Shown here piece by piece: positions 50,205 to 58,917 of a DNA stretch of 64,000 bases (position 1 is its first letter; each line of letters begins with the position of its first letter). The DNA comes from Anderseniella sp963700735 (lineage in GTDB: Bacteria > Pseudomonadota > Alphaproteobacteria > Rhizobiales > Aestuariivirgaceae), in contig CAVOYR010000003.1 of assembly GCA_963700735.1 (NCBI GenBank), positions 140,132 through 204,131 of the forward strand. The letters run 5' to 3'. Under the pieces are notes generated by a model, which worked only from the letters and a program-made list of their open reading frames with translations, was not told where the DNA came from and made no database searches. Made by a program: the position numbers and the translations under genes.

Positions 50205-51026
50205 ATGCCCAGTCGAACCGAACAATCCGAAACGTTCCTAGGCGAAGAGCCGATTCACGCTCAGTGGGAGTCCGACTACTTCAACGAAGACACCGAGCCT
50301 GTCTACGAGCTCATTTTCGATCGGATCGTCGCGGCACTTGGCGCGGCGCCCGGCCAAACGATTTTGGACGCGGGCTGCGGGTACTGCGTTCATGCCGTGC
50401 GGTTGGCCCGCCGAGGGCTTCAGGTCACAGGCGTAGATTTTTCCGAGGCCGCGCTGCGGCACGGGCGCGCGAACAGCCAGGCTGCGGGGGTCGCCGACGC
50501 CATCGCGCTGCAGCAAGGCAATCTGCTGGACCTCCCGTTCGATGACGGTTTTTTCGACTTCGTTCACTGTTTTGGCGTTCTGATGCATATTCCGGAGCTC
50601 GAAACGGCGCTTGAGGAGCTCGCGCGCGTCCTCAAACCGGGAGGTCGCTTGGTCATCGCAGAAAACAGCGTGGACTCGCTGCACGTCCGGTTCTGGGAGC
50701 CCACGCTGCGCCTCGTCAAGAAGACCCTCGGCCGCCAGCTGCCCTCGCGAAACCGGAACGAGCGGGGCATCGAGGAATGGCACGAATACGATTCGGGAGG
50801 CTTGATGGTCCGCAAGACCGACATGGATTGGCTAATGCGATTCTACGACGAGCGCGGATTGCAGCTGGTCAGCCGTTTTCCCGGCATGTTCACAGAAATC
50901 TTCACTTCTTTACCGACCCGCTCTCTCAAACGCACCGTTCACGCGTTCAACCGACGCTGGGCTTCGCGAGGTCATGGATACCGCGCCGCGCAGGGCAACA
51001 TACTCGTGTTTGAGAAGGGCTGCTGA
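50205..51026 (+). CDS. Class I SAM-dependent methyltransferase
   Basis: A 273-residue methyltransferase. Motif I is ILDAGCGYCVHAVRLARRG, with the acidic residue of motif II in VTGVDFSEAALRHG and motif IV/V in FVHCFGVLMHIPELETAL and LARVLKPGGRLVIAE. Methyl acceptor unknown. A 276-base gap without recognisable content precedes it. It faces a membrane protein gene on the opposite strand 51 bases away; both lie between two copies of the PfkB gene's 3' end. Confidence 0.88.
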   Translation: MPSRTEQSETFLGEEPIHAQWESDYFNEDTEPVYELIFDRIVAALGAAPGQTILDAGCGYCVHAVRLARRGLQVTGVDFSEAALRHGRANSQAAGVADAIALQQGNLLDLPFDDGFFDFVHCFGVLMHIPELETALEELARVLKPGGRLVIAENSVDSLHVRFWEPTLRLVKKTLGRQLPSRNRNERGIEEWHEYDSGGLMVRKTDMDWLMRFYDERGLQLVSRFPGMFTEIFTSLPTRSLKRTVHAFNRRWASRGHGYRAAQGNILVFEKGC

Positions 51027-51077
51027 GCAGCGATTCGAAGAAGGACGAGGTTAGCTACCGACCGTGTGCACCACACG

Positions 51078-52769
51078 TCAGTCGCGGTGAGGACGGGGCG
51101 CGGTTCGCTCAAGCCGTTCGAGCGGACTCCTGAGCTCGAGCAACTCGGTGCCGGTCCAACGAAGCAGGACCGCACCGTCGCACGAGTCCTTGGATGCAGC
51201 GGTCTCTATCGCGAGTTGCGACGGGTCCACCACCACTGACGTCAGCATACCTATCTCGTCGCATGTCCGAGCCCGAATCGCGTGATCCGAGAGGACGCCT
51301 TCGACGGCGCCATGAATCTCGAGATTCGTCTCGCACGAGCCGAACGATGCTTGCCCGCGGTTGTAGACGCCAATCATGCCTGCAGGTGTTGGCGCGTAGA
51401 TTGCCGCTGGAAACTCGGTCGCAGCCTGGTTGATTTTCAGAACGCGAGAAGCGCAATGGTCGAGCTCGAAGATCCGCTCGGGCTGGCCGATGTCCGCGAT
51501 CTCGTATGGCGTTCCCAACACGACGAGTTGCACATCGCGTGTCACGCGCCCCCGCCACTCGGCAAGCGAGGCCTCCAGGTGTTCCCCGTGTCGATCCGTG
51601 GCCCGCCATACCGTGGTGCAGTGCCACCACCTAGGCGCCCAGAGGGCGGAAACCGCCAACATCACCAGTACTGTGGTTCGTGTCGGCGTGGCTTGAAGTA
51701 TGCCCGCAAGGAGTCCAGCAAGGCTGACCGCGGCGATTCCGAGACTCCGATCCGGCTCGTGAAGAGACCAGATCGCGGCCGCCCAGACCGCCAGAACCAC
51801 GGAAAGCCAGGTGGTTGCCATTCGGCGCGTCTTCCACGCGGCAATCCCGTATGCGGCTGCCGCCAATCCGCTCATCCCCAGAGCCACCACGGGCCAAAAC
51901 GGTGTCAGCGACTGCCTCGTCTGGAACTGGTACCAAAGCGTGCGCCAGTCGAATGGTACAATCACGCGCAACCAAAATCGGGTGAGACGAAGATAGTCAG
52001 GGGCCTGCAGTAACGCCCTGGTGTGCCCCCCGATGCCATCCAGGACGGCCGTGGTGGCGACGACCGCGGCCAAGGCCCCCAGACCCGCGGCGCCCGCCGC
52101 GAGGGCACGCGACCGGAGGTTGGCTTTTGGCGAGGGCAGCAGAAATACCACGAAAGGAATCGCAAGCGCACTCTCTTTGGTCAACGCACCGGCGAACGTC
52201 GCGGCCGCGAGCGCTACGAGCCACACTGTAGAGCCCGGCGATCGCACGAAGCGCACGGCGAGCCACACAGCGGCCATGATGAAGATCAGGCACAACAAAT
52301 CGATCTGGGTGCAGATCCAGAACCAGTGGTCTTGCCGGACCGGATGAATCGCGACGAGAGCAGCGCCAACTGATGCGCCCTGCGATCCAACGAAGGCGCG
52401 AAAGACCGCAAAGGTGAGGGCGACCAAGATCAGCTGCAGGCCTAGACCGACGAACCCAAATCCGGCCGGACTCGACACGCCGACGGTATCGAGCGCCCAA
52501 ACCCACGCATGGAAGACCGGACGGAAGTGCCCGTATGGATCGGATGAGACGAGGCCGCTGGTGAGCCCACCTCTTGCCGCGTCGATCCAAGGGCGATCAT
52601 CGGAGTGGAATCGTTCGGGGCCCAGATGATAGGCAGCAACCAACAGGAATACAGGCGTCGCGAAGAGCAGCGGCCACAATGACGATTCATGGCGCTCTGG
52701 GGAAGCGCTGTCGACCGGCGTCGATGCAGGCTCGTACTTCGTGCGTCTCAAAATCAGCGGACCTCCCAC
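51078..52769 (-). CDS. Polytopic membrane protein, GT-C glycosyltransferase-like
   Basis: A 563-residue protein with about ten membrane helices over residues 30-390 and a soluble C-terminal domain. The first external loop holds HSDDRPWIDAARGG, an acidic motif in the place where GT-C enzymes (lipid-linked sugar transferases) keep their catalytic Asp. No closer family is recognised. It converges on the methyltransferase gene; a lipid- or surface-sugar role for the pair is possible but not shown. Confidence 0.6.
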   Translation of the reverse strand: MGGPLILRRTKYEPASTPVDSASPERHESSLWPLLFATPVFLLVAAYHLGPERFHSDDRPWIDAARGGLTSGLVSSDPYGHFRPVFHAWVWALDTVGVSSPAGFGFVGLGLQLILVALTFAVFRAFVGSQGASVGAALVAIHPVRQDHWFWICTQIDLLCLIFIMAAVWLAVRFVRSPGSTVWLVALAAATFAGALTKESALAIPFVVFLLPSPKANLRSRALAAGAAGLGALAAVVATTAVLDGIGGHTRALLQAPDYLRLTRFWLRVIVPFDWRTLWYQFQTRQSLTPFWPVVALGMSGLAAAAYGIAAWKTRRMATTWLSVVLAVWAAAIWSLHEPDRSLGIAAVSLAGLLAGILQATPTRTTVLVMLAVSALWAPRWWHCTTVWRATDRHGEHLEASLAEWRGRVTRDVQLVVLGTPYEIADIGQPERIFELDHCASRVLKINQAATEFPAAIYAPTPAGMIGVYNRGQASFGSCETNLEIHGAVEGVLSDHAIRARTCDEIGMLTSVVVDPSQLAIETAASKDSCDGAVLLRWTGTELLELRSPLERLERTAPRPHRD

Positions 52770-52866
52770 GGGCCGTTCGCGCTCGCAGACTAGAGTAGAA
52801 TCCTATGAGGCGCGACCGATGGTCCCACACTAATCGTCCTCGCGTCGCATATCTGGGAGAGCTGCG

Positions 52867-52983
52867 CGGTGTCGGATCCGACCGGCGCAAACGCCTCGAG
52901 AAGCGTATCGAAGACTTCCGAGAGCTCACCTGTTTCTAGCTCGCCGTTTTCTTGACCCCAGCCGCCCGAAATCGACACTGCGG
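52867..52983 (+). repeat. Second, internally deleted copy of the PfkB gene 3' end
   Basis: Bases 52867-52888 match 49711-49732 (the DPTGA-coding region, one mismatch), then the sequence jumps to match 49876 onward through the stop codon and about 40 bases past it. Roughly 145 bases of the original are missing at a short CGC homology. The copy lies 19 bases before a small gene that would otherwise sit directly downstream of the kinase. Confidence 0.8.
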
Positions 52984-53001
52984 TCTTAGGAAGGAACGGC
53001 C

Positions 53002-53241
53002 ATGAACCTAGACCAGCTCAAGGGAACCCTGCGCGGCCTCGTGCGAAAGACGATTGAAACTCGCTTCAGCGGGGCCAACTACGCCACGCTGGCTCAGGCG
53101 CGCGGCTACGCCGACGGCTACATGCGCGCCCTCCTCGACGCGGAGCTGATGGACCAGAAGCAGCTCCTCGAGCTGGTCAACGCCGAACGCCGCCTCTTCG
53201 TAGACGAAGCCAACAAACTCGGCACCACCCGAGCCGCCTAA
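53002..53241 (+). CDS. Small conserved-looking protein of unknown function
   Basis: A 79-residue, largely helical, charged protein (begins MNLDQLKGTLRGLVRKTIET; includes GYADGYMRALLDAELMDQKQ) with a good AGGAAGG ribosome site. No membrane segment, signal or metal motif. I do not recognise the family. It follows the duplicated PfkB gene end, so its ancestral neighbour was probably that kinase. Confidence 0.65.
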   Translation: MNLDQLKGTLRGLVRKTIETRFSGANYATLAQARGYADGYMRALLDAELMDQKQLLELVNAERRLFVDEANKLGTTRAA

Positions 53242-53269
53242 AAGAAGGGGCCTCTGACCTCTTTTGCAT

Positions 53270-54289
53270 CTAACGCGTGGGCGGGGGAAACTTCACGTAC
53301 TCGTCGACGAGAATCTCGGCCAGCTCACGGTTGGGAGGGAGTTCCTTTCCGATGCGTCCCCGCTCGCGGAGGTCGTCGCACAACGTCTGCAGAACGGTGT
53401 CTGTCTGCAAGTCCCGGCTGTGGTCGCGCCAGGCGTTACGCTCGGCTTCATCTCGGAAGCAGTAGGCCTTCCAGGAGACGGAGAAACGCATGTCGTCCCA
53501 TCGGTAGCGGCCGACTTCCTCTTCGCCATCCCGTACGACCCAGTTGCCTCCACCTTCGGCATGAACCCGCATGCGAGGGAGAAACCTAGGCATGGGCCGG
53601 TCGATTTCCGCCACGCGATCGACACCATGAAAAACGCTGTCGGTGTCCATGATGACCGCCGTGTTGAAGTGCACGTCATGGGCTCGGGCCGCACCGTCAG
53701 TGCCATTCGGGTAGAACGCGAACTCCCCGCCCTCGGTGTCTTGATACCAAGAGACGGCGGTGGCGATGGGCATCCGATACTCATCGAACAGCCCCGCGTG
53801 GTGCGCAACGACGATGAGCCATTGCGGGTGGAGCGTCCGATTGAGGCCGCGGAACTCGGGCACGTCCGTGTGGACGGCGAGCTCCTGCCCTGGCAGCAAG
53901 ATGTTCGCATAGACGATGGCAGGCTCGACGATCGGGCGATCGAATACTTGTTGGGCCGCGTCAATGAGGCGCTGGTTGTGGTAGAACGTTTCGATCCCGG
54001 GTGCGAAAATCTGAGCGCCGTACGCGTAGGTTTCGCGAAAGTAGTTCGTCCGCGCGACGAGCGTCCCGAGGTCGGTGTCGCGAAGCCCTAGACGTCCGCC
54101 GGTGCGCACGAAATTGAAGGCGGCGTCGAAGCGCTGCGGAAGGCCTTCGCCGATCCCTTCGTTGAGGCCCTCCTCGGAGTACATTCCGTAGCTACCGAAG
54201 TCCTCGCAGAGCTGAACCAGCGAGCGCGCCTCCGATTCATCGAGCAAAGGGTCGAACTCGAAATAGCGATTGAAGAAGTGGCTCTGCAT
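53270..54289 (-). CDS. 2-oxoglutarate/Fe(II)-dependent oxygenase-like protein
   Basis: A 339-residue protein. The iron-binding facial triad appears as LAVHTDVPEFRGL (HxD, near residues 140-152) and DSVFHGVDRVAEI (distal His), followed after a gap by an Arg suited to bind 2-oxoglutarate. Such enzymes hydroxylate proteins or small molecules. I chose the ATG at 54289 since the homology-like part starts there. It diverges from an outer-membrane protein gene. Substrate unknown. Confidence 0.72.
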   Translation of the reverse strand: MQSHFFNRYFEFDPLLDESEARSLVQLCEDFGSYGMYSEEGLNEGIGEGLPQRFDAAFNFVRTGGRLGLRDTDLGTLVARTNYFRETYAYGAQIFAPGIETFYHNQRLIDAAQQVFDRPIVEPAIVYANILLPGQELAVHTDVPEFRGLNRTLHPQWLIVVAHHAGLFDEYRMPIATAVSWYQDTEGGEFAFYPNGTDGAARAHDVHFNTAVIMDTDSVFHGVDRVAEIDRPMPRFLPRMRVHAEGGGNWVVRDGEEEVGRYRWDDMRFSVSWKAYCFRDEAERNAWRDHSRDLQTDTVLQTLCDDLRERGRIGKELPPNRELAEILVDEYVKFPPPTR

Positions 54290-54415
54290 GGGCGAGGTCG
54301 ACCGGGCTCCTCTGGCCGTTGTACCACGACAGCTCGGTGGCGTAATCGGGTGGCAGGTAAGAACTACCGAGTTCGGCGCCTTGCCCCAAACGGCCTGACC
54401 GTTATCGTCGCCCCT

Positions 54416-55276
54416 ATGGCAAACGCCAACCTGCGTCGGCTCGTTGTTCTCTCCGCCCTGTTCACGACGCCGTTGAGCACAGCGTCGGCGCAGTCCGTCG
54501 AGGCGCAGCCGGTGCGGGTGTTCCCCCGCGTGTCCCTCTTTGCGCCGCTCGCCGCCGACCTGCGCTGGCCCAAATTCACCCTTGGCTACAATCATTATCT
54601 TGGCGATTCGGACCTCACCCATGCCGGCTCTGCCGAGGCCGGGGCCTCCATCGCGATCGTTCAGAAGGACAACACGCGCCGTCGAGGCGCTTGGGAGATC
54701 GGTTTTCAGGGCGGCATTTTCGCGGTCTTCAATCTAGCGGCCCCCTCGAGCGACCTCATCAACGCCGACTATCTCGGAGGCATCACGTTCACGTACGCGC
54801 TCGATTCGCTGGCGTTCATCACTCGCTTCATGCACCAGAGCTCGCACCTCGGCGATGAGCTTCTTTTGAACACCCAAGTCGAGCGCATCAATCTTTCGTT
54901 TGAGGAGCTGAGCGTGCTGGCCTCGTACGACCCGCGCGCCTGGGCGAGAGTCTACGGCGGAGCCGCGGTCATCGTACGGAGCGATCCTTCCTATCTGGAC
55001 CGCTGGTCCCTACAGCTTGGCGCAGAGTTTCGTCCCGTGACAGCGAAGACCAAACGCCGACTTCAAATGTTGGTGGCCGTGAACCTGCAGTCATGGCAGC
55101 AAGCCGATTGGGTCCCGGACGCGTCTTTCGTAGCGGGTATTACACTGGATCCGATCGGCGAATCGAGCTACCGCGTCGACTTCCTCCTCCGCTACTACAT
55201 CGGCCGCTCGCCCAATGGCCAGTTCTTCACCGAACGGATCCAAACGCTCGGCCCGGCGATCCAGCTTTACTTCTAG
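54416..55276 (+). CDS. Exported DUF1207-like outer-membrane protein
   Basis: A 286-residue protein with a signal peptide (residues 1-25, LSTASAQS) and then LFAPLAADLRWPKFTLGYNHYL, GGIFAVFNL, RFMHQSSHLGDELLL and a C-terminal beta-strand pattern ending in Phe (GPAIQLYF). The aromatic-ended last strand is typical of outer-membrane barrels. The 'adlRwPkf' and 'SSHLGDE' stretches resemble DUF1207 proteins. I chose the ATG at 54416; upstream in-frame sequence lacks a signal. Confidence 0.65.
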   Translation: MANANLRRLVVLSALFTTPLSTASAQSVEAQPVRVFPRVSLFAPLAADLRWPKFTLGYNHYLGDSDLTHAGSAEAGASIAIVQKDNTRRRGAWEIGFQGGIFAVFNLAAPSSDLINADYLGGITFTYALDSLAFITRFMHQSSHLGDELLLNTQVERINLSFEELSVLASYDPRAWARVYGGAAVIVRSDPSYLDRWSLQLGAEFRPVTAKTKRRLQMLVAVNLQSWQQADWVPDASFVAGITLDPIGESSYRVDFLLRYYIGRSPNGQFFTERIQTLGPAIQLYF

Positions 55277-55301
55277 CCAACCCGACCCACGTTGGCGTTC
55301 C

Positions 55302-55616
55302 CTACATCGCCATCGCTTCGGCCACCTCGATACTGCCGTTGCGCTTGAGGATTGGACAACCCTTCGCCTTCTCGACCGCGTCGTCGATGCTGGACGCTTC
55401 GATCAAACTGTAGCCGGATGTGGGGTTGCTACCGCCATCGTCCTGCACCTTGCCGCCCGGTCCGACCGTTTTCGAAGGGCCGACTGGATGGCCCCCGTTG
55501 ATGACCGCGGAGCCGAGTTTCTCGAACCAGGCTCCCCACTCCGCCATGACCTGCTGCCCCGCTTCGGGTGTGCTGGGCTTCTTGCCGCCATGGTAGACAA
55601 ATACGTACTTTGCCAT
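55302..55616 (-). CDS. YciI-like (YCII-related) domain protein
   Basis: A 104-residue protein. It begins MAKYVFVYHGGKKPSTPEAG and has EWGAWFEKLGSAVINGGHPV, with ending C-P-I-L...GSIEVAEAM, the usual outline of the YCII fold (small ferredoxin-like proteins often encoded with ECF sigma factors). Function unproven. It converges on the outer-membrane protein gene with 25 bases between. Confidence 0.82.
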   Translation of the reverse strand: MAKYVFVYHGGKKPSTPEAGQQVMAEWGAWFEKLGSAVINGGHPVGPSKTVGPGGKVQDDGGSNPTSGYSLIEASSIDDAVEKAKGCPILKRNGSIEVAEAMAM

Positions 55617-55765
55617 CGGTGCCTCCTCTGTCGGTTGGTCGGCGATCCGAACACGATCGGAAGCTGGAGATCAAGTCACAATGTGTGCGGTCCACGACTG
55701 GGTAGCTGCGGGCGCGATCCAGCCATGGTGCGCCGGAGAGCCAACTTGCCAAAGAGCGGGCCCGG

Positions 55766-56164
55766 ATGCATCTTTCGGACATGCGGTCGGTGTTTCGGCT
55801 GTTTGTAGTGGCGGTTCTTATCGTTGGCTCGGCCGGTTACACGGTTCTGTGCCTCTCGCCTAGCCAGCCACTTCCCCGATTGGAGCGCGTTGCCGCGAAG
55901 GTGCAATCGGCCCTACTGTCGGCCGCCCCCCAAGCAACGCCAGGCTCGGAGGTCCGTCTCCCCCGGAAATCGAACAACTTGGGAGCTCTCGAGCGTGTGG
56001 ACACCGCGTTTGATCAGCATGCGACTGGTGTGTTGACCCGGTCGGCGGCGTACCGCCGCAGCATGATTTCCGACCGACGCCCCGCAATACGACTGACTTG
56101 CCGGGGCGCAAGAGTCACGAGTTCCAGCGACGAACCTCCCGAACGACCTCGTTCTCTATCCTGA
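55766..56164 (+). CDS. Hypothetical protein with one N-terminal membrane segment
   Basis: A 132-residue frame with a hydrophobic segment at residues 9-28 (FRLFVVAVLIVGSAGYTVLC) followed by basic, Ser/Arg-rich sequence without recognisable domains. The ribosome site is weak. It could be a short exported or anchored protein, or a chance frame in high-GC DNA. Confidence 0.35.
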   Translation: MHLSDMRSVFRLFVVAVLIVGSAGYTVLCLSPSQPLPRLERVAAKVQSALLSAAPQATPGSEVRLPRKSNNLGALERVDTAFDQHATGVLTRSAAYRRSMISDRRPAIRLTCRGARVTSSSDEPPERPRSLS

Positions 56165-56224
56165 ACGTCCGGGTCTGTTCGAAGAGTCGCCATCCGAGTT
56201 GGCTGGCGAATGGAGGAATTTGTC

Positions 56225-56485
56225 ATGCATGCGAATCTGAAGAGAAGCTCAGTTGCCAGCACAGCCGGTGGTCCCCTGGCGCCACCACCCGAAGCCGCCG
56301 TCGCGCCAAGTGAGCCGATTGCGCCGGCACCCCAACCCACGGCGGCACGCCCACCCGGCCGGGGCTGGGCCGAAGACTGGAGCGACCCCTCGAAGCAGCC
56401 CCAGATGAGCGCGATCTGGCCACTGCTGTGGTTGACGATTCCATTCGTCTCGCTGGTTCTCTACGGCTTCTTCGCGCGGGACTAG
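56225..56485 (+). CDS. Small proline-rich protein with a C-terminal membrane segment
   Basis: An 86-residue protein from an ATG after TGGAGGA. The first 55 residues are Pro/Ala-rich and soluble (APPPEAAVAPSEPIAPAPQP), and the last 25 are a membrane helix (MSAIWPLLWLTIPFVSLVLY) ending FFARD. It looks like a tail-anchored protein of unknown role. Confidence 0.6.
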   Translation: MHANLKRSSVASTAGGPLAPPPEAAVAPSEPIAPAPQPTAARPPGRGWAEDWSDPSKQPQMSAIWPLLWLTIPFVSLVLYGFFARD

Positions 56486-56700
56486 CACAACGTGTGCGCG
56501 GTTTCGACGGCGTGCATTCCGGGGGTGCCGGGATGCTCGCAGGGGAGCAGTGCCAAAATCGGAGAGACACGCATCGGCGCTCCATGCGCGGGAGCGCAAT
56601 GTTCGCAATGTTTCCGCGGAGCCGACCACGCGACGACGCCAGCGTGATCACGACTGAGTTCGAACTCGACCAAGGGCATGCAGATTGGTACTTTGCGAGG

Positions 56701-56856
56701 ATGGTCTGGCTTCGAATACTTTTCGTGTGTCTGACCGCCTCGGCGGCGCTATGCGCCTGCGACAATGGAAAGGTTCCTCCGCCGCACACCGGCGGAACGG
56801 GTGGAAGAGGCGGGAGCGCCGGCTCGGGGGGCATTCACGGGTCTGGAGGCTCGGGG
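56701..56856 (+). CDS. Glycine-rich lipoprotein, 3' end missing at a junction
   Basis: The N-terminus is a lipoprotein signal (WLRILFVCLTASAALCACDN, lipobox Cys near residue 18-20), followed by HTGGTGGRGGSAGSGGIHGS. Such Gly-rich lipoproteins are common in myxobacteria. At about 56,856 the sequence changes to the 3' end of dctM from another organism, so the protein is truncated. Confidence 0.55.
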
Positions 56857-58075
56857 TACAGATGACCGGTGGTGATTTCGGCGGCGTCACCGCTTTCAGG
56901 TAGAACAGCGAAAAACCGAAGGGCGGCGTCAAAAACGAGGTCTGCAGGTTGACCGCGATCAAAATGCAGAACCAGAGCGGATCGTAGCCGAAGTCGATCA
57001 TGATCGGGGCCAGCACCGGCACGTGGATGAAGGTGATCTCGATGAAGTCGAGGAAGAAACCGATGCAGAAAATCAGCCCCATGACGATCGCCAGAACCGC
57101 GTTGTGTGAATACTTGTCGGCCAGACCTCCGAGGAATTCGCGCACGAGGCCGTCGCCCCCCAGGCCACGAAACACCAGGCCGAAGGCGGCCGCGCCGCAC
57201 AGGATGATAAAGACCATGCAGGTCAACCGGACGGTGGTCAGCATCACTTCGCGCAAGATGGTCATGTTGAACTTGCGGTTGGCGACCGTCAACCCGGTGG
57301 CGCCGACGGCCCCCACGGCGGCGGCCTCGGTCGGCGAGGCGATGCCGGCGAAAATCGACCCCAGGACACAGATCATCAGCGTCAGGGGCGGCACCAGGGC
57401 CTTCATGACCCTCACGGTCATTTGCTTTGTGGAAATGGCGGCCAGCTCCGCCCGGGGGATGGCCGGGGCATACTTTGGTTTGAGGATCGCGATGATCAGG
57501 ATGTAGAGGATGAACAAACCGACCAGCACCATGCCCGGCAGGACCGCGCCCATGAAGAGGCTGCCGACGGGAACCCCGACGATGTCGCCGATGAGCACCA
57601 GCACGATACTCGGCGGTATGATCTGCCCCAGGGTGCCGGAAGCCGACACCGTGCCGGTGGCCAGCTCCTTCTGATAGCCGCGCCGCAGCATGGTCGGCAC
57701 CGCCAGCAGGCCCATGGTGACCACCGTGGCGCCGACAATGCCCGTCGATGCACCGAGCAGGGCGCCGACCACCACGACGGATATGGCCAGACCGCCGCGC
57801 AGGCGGCCGAACAAGAGACCCATGGTGTCGAGCAGTTCCTCGGCCAGACCGGAGCGCTCCAGCATGACGCCCATGAAAACAAAGAGCGGAACGGCGATCA
57901 GGGTGATGTTGGTCATCACGCCCCAGATCCGCAGGGGCAGCAGGTTGAAGAACGACCAGCCGAAGCCGATCAGACCGAACACCAGGGCGGTCCCCATCAG
58001 GGTGAAGGTGACCGGAAAGCCGGCCATCAGCAGAATCGTCAGCGCCAGAAACATCCAGGCCGGGAGGTATTCCAT
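56857..58075 (-). CDS. dctM: TRAP transporter large membrane subunit DctM, 3' end missing and frameshifted
   Basis: A polytopic symporter subunit of about 400 visible residues (FGLVFRGLGGDGLVREFLGG; FFLDFIEITFIHVPVLAPIM; SFLTPPFGFSLFYLKAVTPP). It uses an ion gradient to take up carboxylates delivered by a DctP binding protein. Near 56,880 one base seems missing; restoring it gives VTPPEITTGHLY, the family's usual ending, just before the junction at about 56,856. The start at 58075 overlaps the dctQ stop (TGATG). Confidence 0.88.
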
Positions 58076-58604
58076 CAGGCACCCTCCTCCTTAACCGATT
58101 CGATCCCGAGGATCTGAAGCAGGCTGTGGATGCCGAGCGACAGTCCCTGAAAGCAGAGAAGGCTGAATCCGAGCGGGATCAGGCCTTTGACGATAAAGCG
58201 GTACGAATGCCGCCGGGGTCCGGGGACCCTTCCATCATCGAATAGGAATTATGCGCAAAATTCCAGGAGGTCAGAATGATCATGATGCAGCCGGGAAACA
58301 GAAAGAACAGCACGCCGATCAGGTTGACCCAGGCCCGGCCTTTTCCTGTCAGGCGCTGATAGATGATGTCGACCCGCACGTGGCCGTCCTTGAGAAGCGT
58401 GTAGCCGGCGCCGATCAGAAAGATAAAGGCGAACAGGTGCCACTCGAGTTCCTGGGTGAAAACGAAACTGATGTTGAAGAGGTAGCGCATCACGACATCG
58501 ATGAAGACCACCAGAACCAGACCGAGGCTCACCCAAGCGACCCCCCGTCCGATCCACCCGTTAACCGTGTCGATGATTCGGGCCAGCGTCATGAGTATTT
58601 TCAT
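58075..58604 (-). CDS. dctQ: TRAP transporter small membrane subunit DctQ, frameshifted
   Basis: About 175 residues with four membrane segments (GVAWVSLGLVLVVFIDVVMR, the DVxxRY-type DctQ signature, and HVRVDIIYQRLTGKGR). As written it stops early at 58179; inserting one base near 58,205 restores GGIPYRFIVKGLIPLGFSLL and a stop at 58075-58077 overlapping the dctM start. I prefer the ATG at 58604; one at 58637 is also in frame. No dctP is in the window. Confidence 0.85.
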
Positions 58605-58843
58605 CTCGCAACACACCCTGGAGTGAATTGGATTCATTAAAAAATTTAAAATCGTTCATTGAGCATCGGACTATAGGTAAAAGAGAGGAGGAGTCAAGAT
58701 TAAATCCTTTATATACATCGACATATTCAGTCAAACAAACGTGCCCTGAATTGATAAGAGTTTTGCCGACGATGTGAAGATTTCCTTATCGGAACAGTTG
58801 AACTCAAGTTTTTCTTGATTCGCGGTGGCGGATACATTAGGAG

Positions 58844-58871
58844 TTGACAATTGGGATAAATCTCATAATAA
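58844..58871 (+). promoter_or_regulatory. Sigma-70-like promoter upstream of the CoA-transferase gene
   Basis: TTGACA at 58844-58849 and TAATAA at 58866-58871 are 16 bases apart, placing a start of transcription near 58,878 and the ribosome site GGGAG at 58901. It lies in an AT-rich gap downstream of the divergent dctQ gene. This also argues that translation does not begin at 58844. Confidence 0.5.
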
Positions 58872-58917
58872 AGTCGGATGAAGGGAACGGCCGACCGGCA
58901 GGGAGCCATTGGATTTT

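Noticed and set aside
56835..58082. Minus-strand open frame of 415 codons overlapping dctM in another frame
   Set aside because: Asp/Arg/His-rich text without membrane segments; dctM in the neighbouring frame has all family features. Its last few residues only helped to show the dctM frameshift.
58844..58917. Translation start of the CoA-transferase gene at 58844
   Set aside because: This TTG coincides with the -35 box of a likely promoter, and the extra residues are in the wrong frame relative to the native start near 58918.
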